This document shows, piece by piece, positions 1 through 8,561 of a DNA stretch of 51,619 nt. Position numbers and translations under genes: made by a program. How positions within the stretch are numbered: position 1 is the first letter of the stretch; each line of letters starts with the position of its first letter. Source of the DNA: Clostridiales bacterium UBA6386 (GTDB taxonomy: Bacteria > Bacillota > Clostridia > Oscillospirales > Oscillospiraceae); the NCBI GenBank assembly GCA_002437585.1, contig DJQM01000042.1:1-51619 (forward strand), in the 5' to 3' direction. The notes under the pieces were generated by a model that saw only the letters and a program-made list of their open reading frames with translations, did no database searches and had not been told where the DNA came from.

Positions 1-77
1 AAGAACATTGCCCCCGGAGGGACCGGCACTGAAAGCTTCTGGGAGGCTTGGAATATAAGGATAGACTTGCAATTCAC

Positions 78-99
78 GGGCCAATGTGGGCATTGGCCC
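78..99. repeat. Intergenic hairpin in the region downstream of araD
   Basis: A 9-bp inverted repeat, GGGCCAATG TGGG CATTGGCCC, is visible. It lies in a 330-base stretch without a credible gene that also holds the palindrome at 231-251 (CCTTCTCCT ctc AGGAGAAGG) and two dispersed repeats. Short ORFs across this stretch read through these hairpins on both strands and look non-coding. I read the stretch as an intergenic repeat cluster at the 3' end of the arabinose operon. Confidence 0.55.
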
Positions 100-130
100 C
101 TACGCGTTCTATTAGGGTTTTCGGAATAAC

Positions 131-173
131 CGGGGGATTGCCACGCCAGTGTGAGCTACTTTTCGCAATGACA
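131..173 (+). repeat. Dispersed palindromic repeat, family 1, copy 1
   Basis: The sequence runs from CGGGGGATTGCC through GCCAGTGTGAGCT to CGCAATGACA. It is almost identical to 39728-39769 and related to 261-301 and 2581-2614. The family has a constant left end (GGATTGCC), a constant right end (GCAATGACA) and a variable middle, like a REP-type extragenic element. All copies in the window are outside genes. Confidence 0.75.
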
Positions 174-260
174 TGCGTTTTACGTCGGCTGTCAGAAAAT
201 TCGGAAGCGACCTCATCCGCCCTCCAGGCACCTTCTCCTCTCAGGAGAAGGCTTGGGGGA

Positions 261-301
261 ACGGATTGCCACACCAGTCTGCGGACTGGTTCGCAATGAC
301 A
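261..301 (+). repeat. Dispersed palindromic repeat, family 1, copy 2 (short-stem variant)
   Basis: It carries the family ends GGATTGCC and GCAATGACA, but the middle is a 7-bp stem, ACCAGTC TGCG GACTGGT (273-290). It lies about 30 bases beyond the araD stop codon on the side where the operon transcript ends. It may therefore act as the transcript end or an RNA stabiliser. No U-run follows it, so a true intrinsic terminator is not shown. Confidence 0.7.
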
Positions 302-330
302 CTGCTTTTTCGGTACCAGACTGTATGCTT

Positions 331-1029
331 TTACTTCTTCTGGCCATAGTAGGCGTTGGGGCCGTGCTTGCGCAGATAGTGCTTGTCCAGAATTCTCTGG
401 GGCGCGGGTGCCGCGTCGGGCTTGACCAGCCGGGTGTAGATGGCCATCTTGGCCACCTCCTCCAGCACCACCGCATGATACACCGCCTGCGCCGGATCCT
501 TGCCCCAGGTGAAGGGGCCATGGCTGTGGCAGATGACGGCAGGCACGGCCATGGGATCGATGTTCCGCTGCCGGAAGGTCTCGATGATCACGGTGCCGGT
601 GCCCTTCTCATAATCCTCGTCCAGCTCCTCCTGGGTCAGGTGCCGGGCGCAGGGAATGGGGCCGTAATAGTAGTCGGCCTGAGTGGTTCCGTAGCAGGGA
701 ATGTCCTCCCCGGCCTGCGCCCAGCCCACGGCGTAGGGGCTGTGGGTGTGGACAATGCCCCCCAGCTGGGGGAAGGCCTTGTAAAGCTCGATGTGGGTCT
801 TGGTATCGCTGCTGGGGTTCAGGTCGCCCTCCACGATATTGCCGTTCAGATCCACCACCACCATCCTTTCCGGGGTCAGCTCGTCGTACTCCACGCCGCT
901 GGGCTTGATGACCATCAGACCCTTCTCCCGGTCGATGCCGGAGACGTTGCCCCAGGTGTAGGTGACGAGATTCCGCCGGGGCAGCTCCATATTGGCATCA
1001 TAAACCTTTTTCTTCAGTTCTTCCAGCAT
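331..1029 (-). CDS. araD: L-ribulose-5-phosphate 4-epimerase
   Basis: Cytosolic enzyme converting L-ribulose-5-phosphate to D-xylulose-5-phosphate, the last step of the arabinose isomerase route. It has 232 residues, against 231 in E. coli AraD. Visible class II aldolase/AraD features are WGNVSGID (26-33), KPSGV (42-46), SSDTKTH (73-79), metal ligands His94 and His96 in HTHSPYA, an acidic Asp119, a third His near 170 (CHSHGPFTWG) and the C-terminal AYYGQ tyrosines. I chose the ATG at 1029 because GGAAGAAG lies just upstream; an in-frame start at 1074 would run back through the hairpin at 1049-1073. It is the last gene of the arabinose operon, 50 bases after araA. Confidence 0.95.
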   Translation of the reverse strand: MLEELKKKVYDANMELPRRNLVTYTWGNVSGIDREKGLMVIKPSGVEYDELTPERMVVVDLNGNIVEGDLNPSSDTKTHIELYKAFPQLGGIVHTHSPYAVGWAQAGEDIPCYGTTQADYYYGPIPCARHLTQEELDEDYEKGTGTVIIETFRQRNIDPMAVPAVICHSHGPFTWGKDPAQAVYHAVVLEEVAKMAIYTRLVKPDAAPAPQRILDKHYLRKHGPNAYYGQKK

Positions 1030-1048
1030 ATTCTTCTTCCTTTCAAAG

Positions 1049-1073
1049 TGGGCGTGCCCGGCGGGCACGCCCA
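1049..1073 (-). other. Intercistronic hairpin between araA and araD
   Basis: An 11-bp perfect stem, TGGGCGTGCCC GGC GGGCACGCCCA, lies in the 50-base gap between the araA stop and the araD ribosome site. No T-run follows on the transcribed strand. It is more likely an RNA processing or stability element than a terminator. Confidence 0.5.
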
Positions 1074-1079
1074 TTGCGG

Positions 1080-2549
1080 TTACTTCAGCTTCCAGGCCAT
1101 GTCGTTCAGGAACAGCTCCTTCTCCAGGCTCTCCACAGTGGTGTCCTTGCCAATGTGGACATACTCAATGCCCATCATATTGGCCCAGTCCTTCATCTGC
1201 TCGGCGGTGACATCGTAGCTCAGGACAGTGTGGTGAGCACCGCCGGCGGTGATCCAGCACTCCACGCCGGTGGTCAGGTTCGGCTCCGCCTGCCACATAA
1301 CCCGAGCCACAGGCAGATTGGGCATGGGCATAATGGGCTTGACCGGGTGGATGTCCTGGACGATGAGCCGCAGGCGGCCGCCCATGTCAATGAGGGACAC
1401 CACGATGGCGTCGCCGGGCTTGCCCTCGAAGACCAGACGGGCAGGATCCTTCTCGTTCATGCCGATGCCCAGGAAATGGGTCTCGATCCGGGGACGGACG
1501 GCAGGATCGGCCACGCTGGGGCAGACCTCCAGCATGTGGGCGCCCAGGGAATACTGGTGACCCTTCACCAGGTGATAGGTATAGTCCTCCATGAAGGCAG
1601 AAGCACCGTTGCCGTTCTCGCCCATGGCCTTCAGAATGGCGGTCATGGCGGCTACCTTCCAGTCGCCCTCGCCGCCGTAGCCGTAGCCTAACGCCATCAG
1701 GTGCTGAGAGGCCAGACCCGGCAGCTGCTCCATGCCGTACAGATCCTGGAAGGTATTGGAGAACGCCTTGCAGCCCTCCCGATCCATCATCTTCTTCATG
1801 GCGATCTCTTCTCTGGCCTGGTAGCGGATGGCACCGATGTCGTCGGTAGCGATGTCATAGGAGGCCTTGTACACATCCATCAGCGCGTCGATCTCTTCTT
1901 CCGTGACGGCGTTCATTTCCTTGACCAGATCACCCACGGCCCAGGTGTTCACCTGCCAGCCCAGCTTGATCTGCGTCTCCACCTTGTCACCCTCAGTGAC
2001 AGCCACTTCCCGCATGTTGTCGCCGAAGCGCATGACCTTCAGCGTCTTGGACACGGCCACACCGATGGCGGTCTTCATCCAGTCGCCGATGCGCTTCAGG
2101 CAATCGGCGTCCTTCCAGTAGCCGGCAATGACCTTCCGGGGCAGGCGGAGCCGGGCGGCGATGAAGCCGTGCTCCCGGTCGCCGTGGGCAGCCTGGTTCA
2201 GGTTCATGAAGTCCATGTCGATCTCCTCGTTGGGGATCTCCAGGTTATACTGGGTGGCAAAGTGGCAGTAGGGCTTCTGGAGATTCACCAGGCCGTTGAT
2301 CCACATTTTGGAGGGAGAGAAGGTGTGGCACCAGGTGATGATACCGGCGCAGGAGTCGTCATAGTTGGCCTCCTTCACGATGTCCGCGATCTGGGAATTG
2401 GACATGGCCGTGACCTTGTAAACCAGGGGGTAAGGCAGGTGCTTGCTCATTTCCTGCGCCATTTCCTCTGCCCGCCGAGCCACGGTCTTCAGTACCTCCT
2501 CGCCGTACAGGCTCTGAGAGCCAACTACAAACCAAAATTGATAAGCCAT
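1080..2549 (-). CDS. araA: L-arabinose isomerase
   Basis: Cytosolic Mn-dependent isomerase turning L-arabinose into L-ribulose. At 489 residues it is close to the usual 490-500. The family metal and catalytic residues are present in order: Glu294 in GEGDWK, Glu321 in FMEDYTYH, His338 in GAHMLEVCPS and His439/440 in AGGAHHTV. The start is set by AGGAGG about 7 bases upstream of the ATG. The gene lies between the FGGY kinase and araD on the same strand. The 94-base gap to the kinase contains a family 1 dispersed repeat, so the operon is interrupted by a repeat but not obviously by a terminator. Confidence 0.97.
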   Translation of the reverse strand: MAYQFWFVVGSQSLYGEEVLKTVARRAEEMAQEMSKHLPYPLVYKVTAMSNSQIADIVKEANYDDSCAGIITWCHTFSPSKMWINGLVNLQKPYCHFATQYNLEIPNEEIDMDFMNLNQAAHGDREHGFIAARLRLPRKVIAGYWKDADCLKRIGDWMKTAIGVAVSKTLKVMRFGDNMREVAVTEGDKVETQIKLGWQVNTWAVGDLVKEMNAVTEEEIDALMDVYKASYDIATDDIGAIRYQAREEIAMKKMMDREGCKAFSNTFQDLYGMEQLPGLASQHLMALGYGYGGEGDWKVAAMTAILKAMGENGNGASAFMEDYTYHLVKGHQYSLGAHMLEVCPSVADPAVRPRIETHFLGIGMNEKDPARLVFEGKPGDAIVVSLIDMGGRLRLIVQDIHPVKPIMPMPNLPVARVMWQAEPNLTTGVECWITAGGAHHTVLSYDVTAEQMKDWANMMGIEYVHIGKDTTVESLEKELFLNDMAWKLK

Positions 2550-2580
2550 TTTATATTCCTCCTAAATCTTATATTGCGGG

Positions 2581-2614
2581 TGTCATTGCAAACCAGTGTG
2601 CGGCAATCCCCCGG
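2581..2614 (-). repeat. Dispersed palindromic repeat, family 1, copy 3
   Basis: Read on the minus strand it is CCGGGGGATTGCC ... GCAATGACA, the same ends as the copies at 131, 261 and 39728. It sits inside the arabinose operon between the kinase and araA, in the untranslated gap. Confidence 0.7.
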
Positions 2615-2643
2615 ATATGCAAATAACCAATCGATGCCGCTGC

Positions 2644-4179
2644 TTACAGGGAATTGACCGCCTGACGCTCTACCTCCAGCAGATTCCGGTAGTCCTTCAG
2701 ATATCGGTTGAAGCCCTCCACATCGGCAGGGTCAGGTGTCACGGTGGTGCCCTTGACGCCGGCATAGACCCTGGCGTTCAGATAGTCCTCCAGGGTTTCG
2801 CCGGGAGCCTTCCGAAGCATGTAAGCAGCCAGCAGAGCCATGCCGTAGGGGCCGCCCTCACCGGCGGTTTCCATGCAGGTCACGGGGGCGTTGCAGGCGG
2901 CGGCCATGTATTTCTGACCCACGATGGGGGTCTTGAACAGGCCGCCGTGGCCGGTCAGACTGTCGATGGCAACCTGCTCCTCCGCCAGAATGTCCATGCC
3001 GATCTTCAGGGTGGCCATGGTGGAATAGAGCTGAGCCCGGAAGAAGTTGGCCAGGGTGAAGCGGGAATCCGGCCGGCGGGCAACCAGAGGACGACCTGCG
3101 TCCATGTGGGTCACGCCCTCGCCTGCCATGTAGTTGCACACCTGCACGCCGCCGCAGTCCACATCGCCCACCAAGGAGTGACGGTACAGCTTGGTGTACA
3201 GCTCCCCGGTGGAAGGATGGACACCGAACAGGTTGGCGGTCTCCTTGAGCACGCTCACCCAGGCGTTGGTATCGTTGGTGCAGTTGTTGCAGTGCACCAT
3301 GGCCACAGGCTTGCCGGTAGGCGTCGTCACCATGTCAATCTCCTCGTAGACCCGGCTCAGCTGCTTTTCCAGCACCACCATGGAAAAAATGGAGGTACCG
3401 GCGGACACGTTGCCGGTTCTGGGAGCCACGGCGTTGGTGGCGGTCATGCCCGTGCCGGCATCGCCCTCGACAGGTGCCAGGGGAATGCCCACGGGCAGCA
3501 GGTTATCCAGCCGGGCCGTGCCTTCGGCGGTGAGGCTGCCTGCCCAATCACCGGCAACCAGAACCTTAGGCAGAACCTCCCGAACCTTCCAGGGCAGGTT
3601 CCGGGAGGCAAGCAAAGCCTCCAGTTTATCGAGCATTTCCTCGTTGAAGCAGTTATGCGCACTGTCGATGGGGAACATGCCCGAAGCCTCGCCCACGCCC
3701 AGGGCATTGACCCCGGTGAGCATATAGTGGACGTAGCCTGCCAGGGTGGTGATATGCCGAATCTGAGACACATGGGGTTCCTCGTTCAGCACTGCCTGAT
3801 ACAGGTGGGCGATGGACCAACGCTGAGGGATATTGAAGCCAAATTCCTCTGTCAGCTCCGCCGCCGCCGAAGCGGTGATGGTATTCTGCCAGGTGCGGAA
3901 GGGCACCAGCAGGTTCCAGTTTTCGTCGAAGGCCAGGTAGCCGTGCATCATGGCGGACACGCCCATGGCGGCAATGTTCTCCCGGTGCTCCACGCCGACG
4001 ATGGCGGCCTTCAGACCCTTCCAGACCTCCTCCAGGTCATAGGTCCAGACACCGTCCACATAGTCGCTTTTCCAGGTGTAGTCCCCGGAGGATACCGGGT
4101 TGTGGTGCTCGTCGATGGCAACGGCCTTGATTCGGGTTGAACCCAGCTCAAGACCCAGTACGGTTTCAGTATTCTTCAT
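2644..4179 (-). CDS. FGGY-family carbohydrate kinase, probable L-ribulokinase
   Basis: It probably phosphorylates L-ribulose to L-ribulose-5-phosphate. This role is inferred from its place directly before araA and araD. It has 511 residues from the chosen ATG, which has GAGGAAG upstream, and is shorter than E. coli AraB (566). FGGY features are the N-terminal phosphate loop GLELGSTRIKAVAID, GVSAMMHGYLAFD, and C-terminal GHGGLFKTP and GEGGPYGMALLAAYM. A non-orthologous ribulokinase (AraK) is known in Clostridium acetobutylicum; whether this is that type cannot be decided here. A collinear paralog lies at 39828-41381. Its start overlaps the end of the small membrane protein gene by 14 bases, indicating translational coupling. 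It could be annotated xylulokinase-like by homology alone. Confidence 0.85.
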   Translation of the reverse strand: MKNTETVLGLELGSTRIKAVAIDEHHNPVSSGDYTWKSDYVDGVWTYDLEEVWKGLKAAIVGVEHRENIAAMGVSAMMHGYLAFDENWNLLVPFRTWQNTITASAAAELTEEFGFNIPQRWSIAHLYQAVLNEEPHVSQIRHITTLAGYVHYMLTGVNALGVGEASGMFPIDSAHNCFNEEMLDKLEALLASRNLPWKVREVLPKVLVAGDWAGSLTAEGTARLDNLLPVGIPLAPVEGDAGTGMTATNAVAPRTGNVSAGTSIFSMVVLEKQLSRVYEEIDMVTTPTGKPVAMVHCNNCTNDTNAWVSVLKETANLFGVHPSTGELYTKLYRHSLVGDVDCGGVQVCNYMAGEGVTHMDAGRPLVARRPDSRFTLANFFRAQLYSTMATLKIGMDILAEEQVAIDSLTGHGGLFKTPIVGQKYMAAACNAPVTCMETAGEGGPYGMALLAAYMLRKAPGETLEDYLNARVYAGVKGTTVTPDPADVEGFNRYLKDYRNLLEVERQAVNSL

Positions 4180-4429
4180 GGGTATCTTCCTCACTTTCGT
4201 CAGATGGTGGGGTTTCCGTTTCATTGCGGAAGTAGCCGCTGGTCATAAGCTCCCGGAGGCTGAAAAAAACCAGCAGCACTCCAACCAGTCCGAAGGCAAT
4301 GACGGCAGCCAAAAAAAGTTGACTCTCCCTGATGGTACCCCGGAGTTCCCAAGCAAGATACACAAGATATCCGCCGCCGAGAATGCGAAGCAATAAGGAG
4401 GCCTGTGGGGGCTTGGGTATGTCTTTCAT
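4166..4429 (-). CDS. Small two-helix membrane protein in the arabinose operon
   Basis: Unrecognised 87-residue protein. It shows two hydrophobic stretches, about residues 11-30 (LLLRILGGGYLVYLAW) and 38-57 (LFLAAVIAFGLVGVLLVFF), then an acidic hydrophilic tail rich in Glu, Asp and Ser (PPSDESEEDTHEEY). AAAGG precedes the ATG. It lies between the permease mmsB and the ribulokinase and overlaps the kinase start by 14 bases, so it is very likely translated. A role with the transporter or as a membrane tether is only a guess from position. Confidence 0.7.
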   Translation of the reverse strand: MKDIPKPPQASLLLRILGGGYLVYLAWELRGTIRESQLFLAAVIAFGLVGVLLVFFSLRELMTSGYFRNETETPPSDESEEDTHEEY

Positions 4430-4444
4430 AAAGCAGCCTTTCGG

Positions 4445-4474
4445 TTTCTCCCTCCCGCCCGCGCGGGAGGGAGA
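4445..4474 (-). other. Intercistronic hairpin downstream of mmsB
   Basis: A 13-bp perfect stem, TTCTCCCTCCCGC, with a four-base loop lies between the mmsB stop and the small membrane gene. No U-run follows on the minus strand. It may protect the 3' end of the transporter mRNA or lower downstream expression. Confidence 0.5.
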
Positions 4475-4483
4475 ACAGTGGAA

Positions 4484-5656
4484 TTACTTCTTCTTCCGCT
4501 TGGAGACCAGATCGAAGGTAACAGCACCCAGCAAAACGCAGCCCTTGACGATCTTCTGCACGTTGGTATCATAGCCGGCCAGGGACATGCCGTTGTTCAG
4601 AATGCCCATGATGAACGCACCGACCACAGCGCCGATGATGGTGCCAATGCCGCCGGAGGTCGCAGCACCGCCGATGTAGCAGGAGGCAATGGCGTCCATT
4701 TCAAAGCCGTCGCCTGCCTTGGGGGTAGCGGACTGGTTACGGGCAGACAGAACAATACCGGCAACAGCGGCCAGGAAACCCATGTTGGCATAGACCCAGA
4801 AGAAGACCTTCTTGGTGTTGATACCGGACAGCCGGGCGGCCTTGGCATTGCCGCCCATGGCGTAGATTTGACGGCCGGCAACGGTCTTGGTGGTGATGAA
4901 GTGGTAAATGGCAACGATGATGGCCATCAGAACCAGCACCACGGGGATACCGTTGTAGCAGGCCAGCTTATAGAAAAAGAAGATCACCACGGTGAGCAGA
5001 ACCACCAGCTTGACAACGGTCAGAACCATGGGGTCAACGGGCAGATTGTGCTTCTGAGCAGTCTTGCGACCCTTGAGCTCATTGATAATCAGAAGGGCGC
5101 AGCAGACGGCAGCCACGATCAGGCAGATCAGATCCACGCCATTGGCGCCAACCTTGATGGTGGGCAGAAAGCCGGTGCCGATCCAGTTGTAAGCGGCAGG
5201 CAGGGGTCCCTTGGTCTGTGCCTTCAGGATGACGTAGCAGATGCCGCGTCCCATGAGCATGGTAGCCAGGGTAACAATAAAGGGCGGGATGTCCACATAG
5301 GCAACAAAGAAGCCGACAAACACACCAAAAGCGGCACCCACAGCCAGAGCGGCCAGCATGGCGGCAGGAGCGGACCAGCCGCCATCGATAATCAGAGTAC
5401 CTGCCACTGCGCCGCAGGAGGCGACCACAGAGCCAACGCCCAGATCAACGTTACCGGTCAGAACGCACAGAAGCATACCAACAGCCAGAATGACCACATA
5501 GCCGTTCTGCATAATCAGGTTATTGATGTTCATGGGGGTCAGGTTTTTGCCGCCGGTGATGATTGCGAACAGCAGATACACTACGATCAGCATGATCATC
5601 ATGCCATACTGCTTCAGACCCGCGCCGGCCTTTTTAAGAGACTTGTTCTGTGTCAT
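4484..5656 (-). CDS. mmsB: Multiple-monosaccharide ABC transporter permease, MmsB/GguB type
   Basis: Inner-membrane channel of a CUT2-type sugar importer. It has 390 residues and about ten hydrophobic segments, beginning YGMMIMLIVVYLLFAIITGG. The N-terminal NLIMQNGYVVILAVGMLLC and NVDLGVGSV segments are typical of the BPD_transp_2 family. A long hydrophilic insertion around residues 195-225 (LKGRKTAQKHNLPVD) is characteristic of the MmsB/XylH subgroup. Its ATG overlaps the mmsA stop by one base (TAATG). With mmsA and the binding lipoprotein it forms a complete three-subunit importer. Arabinose as substrate is inferred from the downstream ara genes. Confidence 0.9.
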   Translation of the reverse strand: MTQNKSLKKAGAGLKQYGMMIMLIVVYLLFAIITGGKNLTPMNINNLIMQNGYVVILAVGMLLCVLTGNVDLGVGSVVASCGAVAGTLIIDGGWSAPAAMLAALAVGAAFGVFVGFFVAYVDIPPFIVTLATMLMGRGICYVILKAQTKGPLPAAYNWIGTGFLPTIKVGANGVDLICLIVAAVCCALLIINELKGRKTAQKHNLPVDPMVLTVVKLVVLLTVVIFFFYKLACYNGIPVVLVLMAIIVAIYHFITTKTVAGRQIYAMGGNAKAARLSGINTKKVFFWVYANMGFLAAVAGIVLSARNQSATPKAGDGFEMDAIASCYIGGAATSGGIGTIIGAVVGAFIMGILNNGMSLAGYDTNVQKIVKGCVLLGAVTFDLVSKRKKK

Positions 5657-7212
5657 TACGCTTCAACCTCTTCCTTTCTGTTGTGGGCCATGATGCAGGA
5701 CATAATGGCCTCCTGGGTAATTTGGTCGCCGGAGAGCTCACCGGCGATCTCGCCTTCATTGATGACGTAAGTTCGGTCACAGGTGCCAATGATCTCAGGC
5801 ATTTCGGAGGAAATGATGATCACGGCCTTGCCGGCCTTTGCCAGCTCATTGATGACGCAGTAGATTTCGTACTTTGCGCCCACGTCGATGCCACGGGTTG
5901 GCTCGTCCAGAATCAGCACATCCGGCTCGGTCATCATCCACTTGGCCAGAACTACCTTCTGCTGATTGCCGCCGGACAGGGAGCCGACGGTCTGGTCGAT
6001 AGAGGTTGTCTTGACGTTAATGCGGCGACGGTACTCCTCAGACTCAACGTTCTCCTTGGTCTGATCCACAACGCCCTTTTTGGAGAAGAAGTTGCGCAGA
6101 GCAGACAGGGTCATGTTGAACTTGATGCTGTCGATGAGCACCAGACCGTAGGTCTTCCGATCCTCGGACACATAAGCCAGCTTGTGGTTGACAGCGTCCT
6201 TGACGCTTTTCAGGTTGGCAGGCTTTCCGTTGATGAGAATTTCGCCGGTGATTTTCTGGCCGTAGCTCTGGCCGAACAGCGACATGGCAAGTTCGGTTCG
6301 ACCCGCGCCCATCAGGCCAGCCAGACCCACGACCTCACCGGCACGAACCTGGATATTGATGTTCTTCAGTACCTGGCGGTCGCCATCGTCCGGATGGTAG
6401 ACATTCCAGTTCCTGACCGCGAAGATCACGTCACCGATGGGGCAATTCTCCCGCTTGGGGTAACGGTTGGTCAGCTCACGGCCGACCATGCCCTTGATGA
6501 TCCGCTCCTCGGAGAAGTCGTCCACGCCCTTGTGGAGGGTCTCAATGGTGCGGCCGTCACGGATGATGGTGATGGAATCAGCCACATAGCTGATCTCGTT
6601 AAGCTTGTGGGAAATGATGATGCAGGTCAAGCCCTCGGCCTTCAGCTGCAGCATCAGCTCCAGCAGCTGGGCGGATTCCTGATCGTTCAGAGCCGCGGTT
6701 GGCTCGTCCAGAATCAACAGGTCAGCCTTTTTACCCAGTGCCTTGGCAATTTCGATCAGCTGCTGCTTGCCCACGCCCAGCGCGTTGACAGGCACGTTCA
6801 CGTTCTCATCTCCCAGACCTACACGACTGAGCAGATTCTTGGCCTGCTTCCGGGTCTCGGTCCAGTCGATGACCCCATTCTTCTGCCGCTCGTTGCCAAT
6901 GAACACATTCTCCGCAACGGACAGGAAGGGACTCAGAGCCAGCTCCTGGTGGATGATAACGATGCCCTTTTCCTCGGACTGGCGGATGTTGTGAAATTTG
7001 CAGACCTCGCCGTTGTAGACGATGTCGCCTGTGTATTCACCATAGGGGTAAACGCCGGAAAGAACATTCATCAGGGTGGACTTGCCTGCGCCGTTCTCGC
7101 CGCAGATAGCCATGATCTCACCCTTGCGCACTTTCAGATTTACATCGTCCAGTGCCTTGACCCCGGAGAACTCCTTGGTAATGTGGTTCATTTCCAAAAT
7201 ATATTCTGACAT
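5656..7212 (-). CDS. mmsA: Multiple-monosaccharide ABC transporter ATP-binding protein, MmsA/GguA type
   Basis: Cytosolic ATPase of the sugar importer, 518 residues, with the tandem two-ABC layout of CUT2 transporters. The first half has Walker A GENGAGKST (residues 38-46), a weak signature GVGKQQLIEIAKAL and Walker B LLILDEPTAAL. The second half has the degenerate Walker A GLMGAGRTE, signature LSGGNQQKVVLAKW and Walker B LILDEPTRGID. GAAGGAG precedes the ATG. It is separated from the binding-protein gene by a strong terminator and a 16-bp palindrome, as is common when the binding protein is made in excess. Confidence 0.92.
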   Translation of the reverse strand: MSEYILEMNHITKEFSGVKALDDVNLKVRKGEIMAICGENGAGKSTLMNVLSGVYPYGEYTGDIVYNGEVCKFHNIRQSEEKGIVIIHQELALSPFLSVAENVFIGNERQKNGVIDWTETRKQAKNLLSRVGLGDENVNVPVNALGVGKQQLIEIAKALGKKADLLILDEPTAALNDQESAQLLELMLQLKAEGLTCIIISHKLNEISYVADSITIIRDGRTIETLHKGVDDFSEERIIKGMVGRELTNRYPKRENCPIGDVIFAVRNWNVYHPDDGDRQVLKNINIQVRAGEVVGLAGLMGAGRTELAMSLFGQSYGQKITGEILINGKPANLKSVKDAVNHKLAYVSEDRKTYGLVLIDSIKFNMTLSALRNFFSKKGVVDQTKENVESEEYRRRINVKTTSIDQTVGSLSGGNQQKVVLAKWMMTEPDVLILDEPTRGIDVGAKYEIYCVINELAKAGKAVIIISSEMPEIIGTCDRTYVINEGEIAGELSGDQITQEAIMSCIMAHNRKEEVEA

Positions 7213-7277
7213 TCTTTCGACTCCTTCTCGCCGCCGGACGGTCGGCGTTTCTCGGGGTATCCCGCCGGGAGATTCTA

Positions 7278-7293
7278 TATACTATATAGTATA
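7278..7293. promoter_or_regulatory. Perfect 16-bp palindrome with -10-like sequence upstream of mmsA
   Basis: TATACTATATAGTATA is self-complementary. On the minus strand it begins a TATTATACT tract resembling an extended -10 element. It lies 65 bases before the mmsA start and after the binding-protein terminator. It could be an internal promoter, an operator or both. No good -35 was found, so its function is undecided. Confidence 0.4.
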
Positions 7294-7315
7294 ATACACA
7301 GCATCTCCATGCGGG

Positions 7316-7349
7316 ATAAAAAGAGGCGGCGGCTAAGCCGCCGCCTCTT
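7316..7349 (-). terminator. Intrinsic terminator after the sugar-binding gene
   Basis: The 13-bp stem AAGAGGCGGCGGC TTA GCCGCCGCCTCTT is followed on the minus strand by TTTAT. It stands between the binding-protein stop and mmsA, so it probably causes partial termination that keeps the binding protein in excess over the other subunits. Confidence 0.8.
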
Positions 7350-7371
7350 GCGGATACGCTATTTGCGGGGA

Positions 7372-8505
7372 TTAAGCAACGCCCAGCTCTTCAGCGGTGT
7401 AGTAGCCGCCGCCGATCAGCAGCTCTTCGTAGTTGCTCTTGTCAACAGCCACGGGAGTGCACAGGTAGGACGGAACGGTGATGACGTTGTTGTTGTAGGT
7501 CTCGGTGTCGTTGATCTCAGGCTCGGTACCGTTCAGGACGGCGTCGACCATGGTAACGCACTTCTCAGCCAGCAGACGGGTGTCCTTGTAGATGGACATG
7601 GTCTGGTAGCCAGCGATGATGTTCTTGGAGGCCATCAGCTCAGCGTCCTGGCCGGTGATCAGGGGCCAGTTGTCCAGAGTGTAGCCAGCGGCTTCCAGAG
7701 CGGAGCGGCAGCCGTAAGCGAAGCCGTCGAAAGCGGTGGCGCAGATATCCAGGTGCTCGTCAGCGTAGAAGGATGCCAGGTAGTTCTCGCACCACTGCTG
7801 AGCGGTCTCCTGGGACCAGCGCAGGATGCAGGTCTCCTCGAAGGAGGTACGGCCGGTCTTGCAAATCAGAGTACCGTTGTCCAGATAGGGCTGCAGAACC
7901 TTCATCAGGCCTCTGTGCAGCAGAACAGCGTTGTTGTCATCGGGGGAGCCCATGAAGAACTCGATGGTGTACTTCTCGGTGGTGTTGGCCAGATCCTTAG
8001 CCTTCTCGATGTACTCGCCGATAGCCCGGCCCACGCCCTCGTTATCGAAGGAAGCGTAGTAGGAAACGGCATCGGTGTCCATCAGCAGACGGTCGTAAGC
8101 GATGATGGGGATTCCAGCCTGCTTGGCCTGAGCCTCAACACCGGTCAGAGCACCGGAGTCGATGGAGGCGATAACCAGGACATCAACCTGCTGAGCGATC
8201 ATGTTCTCAATCTGAGAAACCTGAGCCTGGACATCGTCCTCAGCGTACTGCAGAACGACATTATAGCCCTTGGCTTCCAGCTGAGCCTTCATGTTGCCGC
8301 CGTCCTTGATCCAACGCTCGGAAGACTGGGTGGGCATCGCGATACCGACAGTCTTGCCGGCGCCGGTGTCGTCGGCAGGAGCCGCGGCAGCGGCGGAAGC
8401 ATCAGCGGCGGGAGCTGCGGGGGTGGTTTCTGCGGGCTTTGCGCCGCAGGCGGTCATGGACATGAGGATCATCAGGGCCAGAACCAGTGCGATAATCTTT
8501 TTCAT
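7372..8505 (-). CDS. chvE: Sugar-binding lipoprotein of the MmsAB importer (ChvE type)
   Basis: Extracellular membrane-anchored receptor delivering a monosaccharide to MmsB. It has 377 residues from the ATG preceded by AAGGAGT. The lipoprotein signal peptide MKKIIALVLALMILMSMTAC ends in a lipobox cysteine, followed by an Ala/Pro/Thr-rich linker (about 21-50). The mature part is a periplasmic-binding type I fold: KTVGIAMPTQSSERWIKDG, then DVLVIASIDSGALTGV and PIIAYDRLLMDTDAVSYYASFDNEG, the usual ChvE/XylF ligand-side motifs. It is first in the operon, directly downstream of a consensus promoter. Xylose or mixed-monosaccharide binding cannot be excluded. Confidence 0.88.
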   Translation of the reverse strand: MKKIIALVLALMILMSMTACGAKPAETTPAAPAADASAAAAAPADDTGAGKTVGIAMPTQSSERWIKDGGNMKAQLEAKGYNVVLQYAEDDVQAQVSQIENMIAQQVDVLVIASIDSGALTGVEAQAKQAGIPIIAYDRLLMDTDAVSYYASFDNEGVGRAIGEYIEKAKDLANTTEKYTIEFFMGSPDDNNAVLLHRGLMKVLQPYLDNGTLICKTGRTSFEETCILRWSQETAQQWCENYLASFYADEHLDICATAFDGFAYGCRSALEAAGYTLDNWPLITGQDAELMASKNIIAGYQTMSIYKDTRLLAEKCVTMVDAVLNGTEPEINDTETYNNNVITVPSYLCTPVAVDKSNYEELLIGGGYYTAEELGVA

Positions 8506-8561
8506 TCGTCTCGTACTCCTTACAAAATTTTTGCCGGTTGTCACACGCGGCTTACGCTTTC

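Noticed and set aside
48..521. Short ORFs on both strands left of araD
   Set aside because: They run through hairpins and dispersed repeats or overlap the end of araD; no ribosome sites.
2596..4140. 514-residue plus-strand open frame opposite the FGGY kinase, with similar long antisense frames opposite araA, mmsA and the second FGGY kinase
   Set aside because: These are shadows of GC-rich coding sequence; no family features and no start signals were found.
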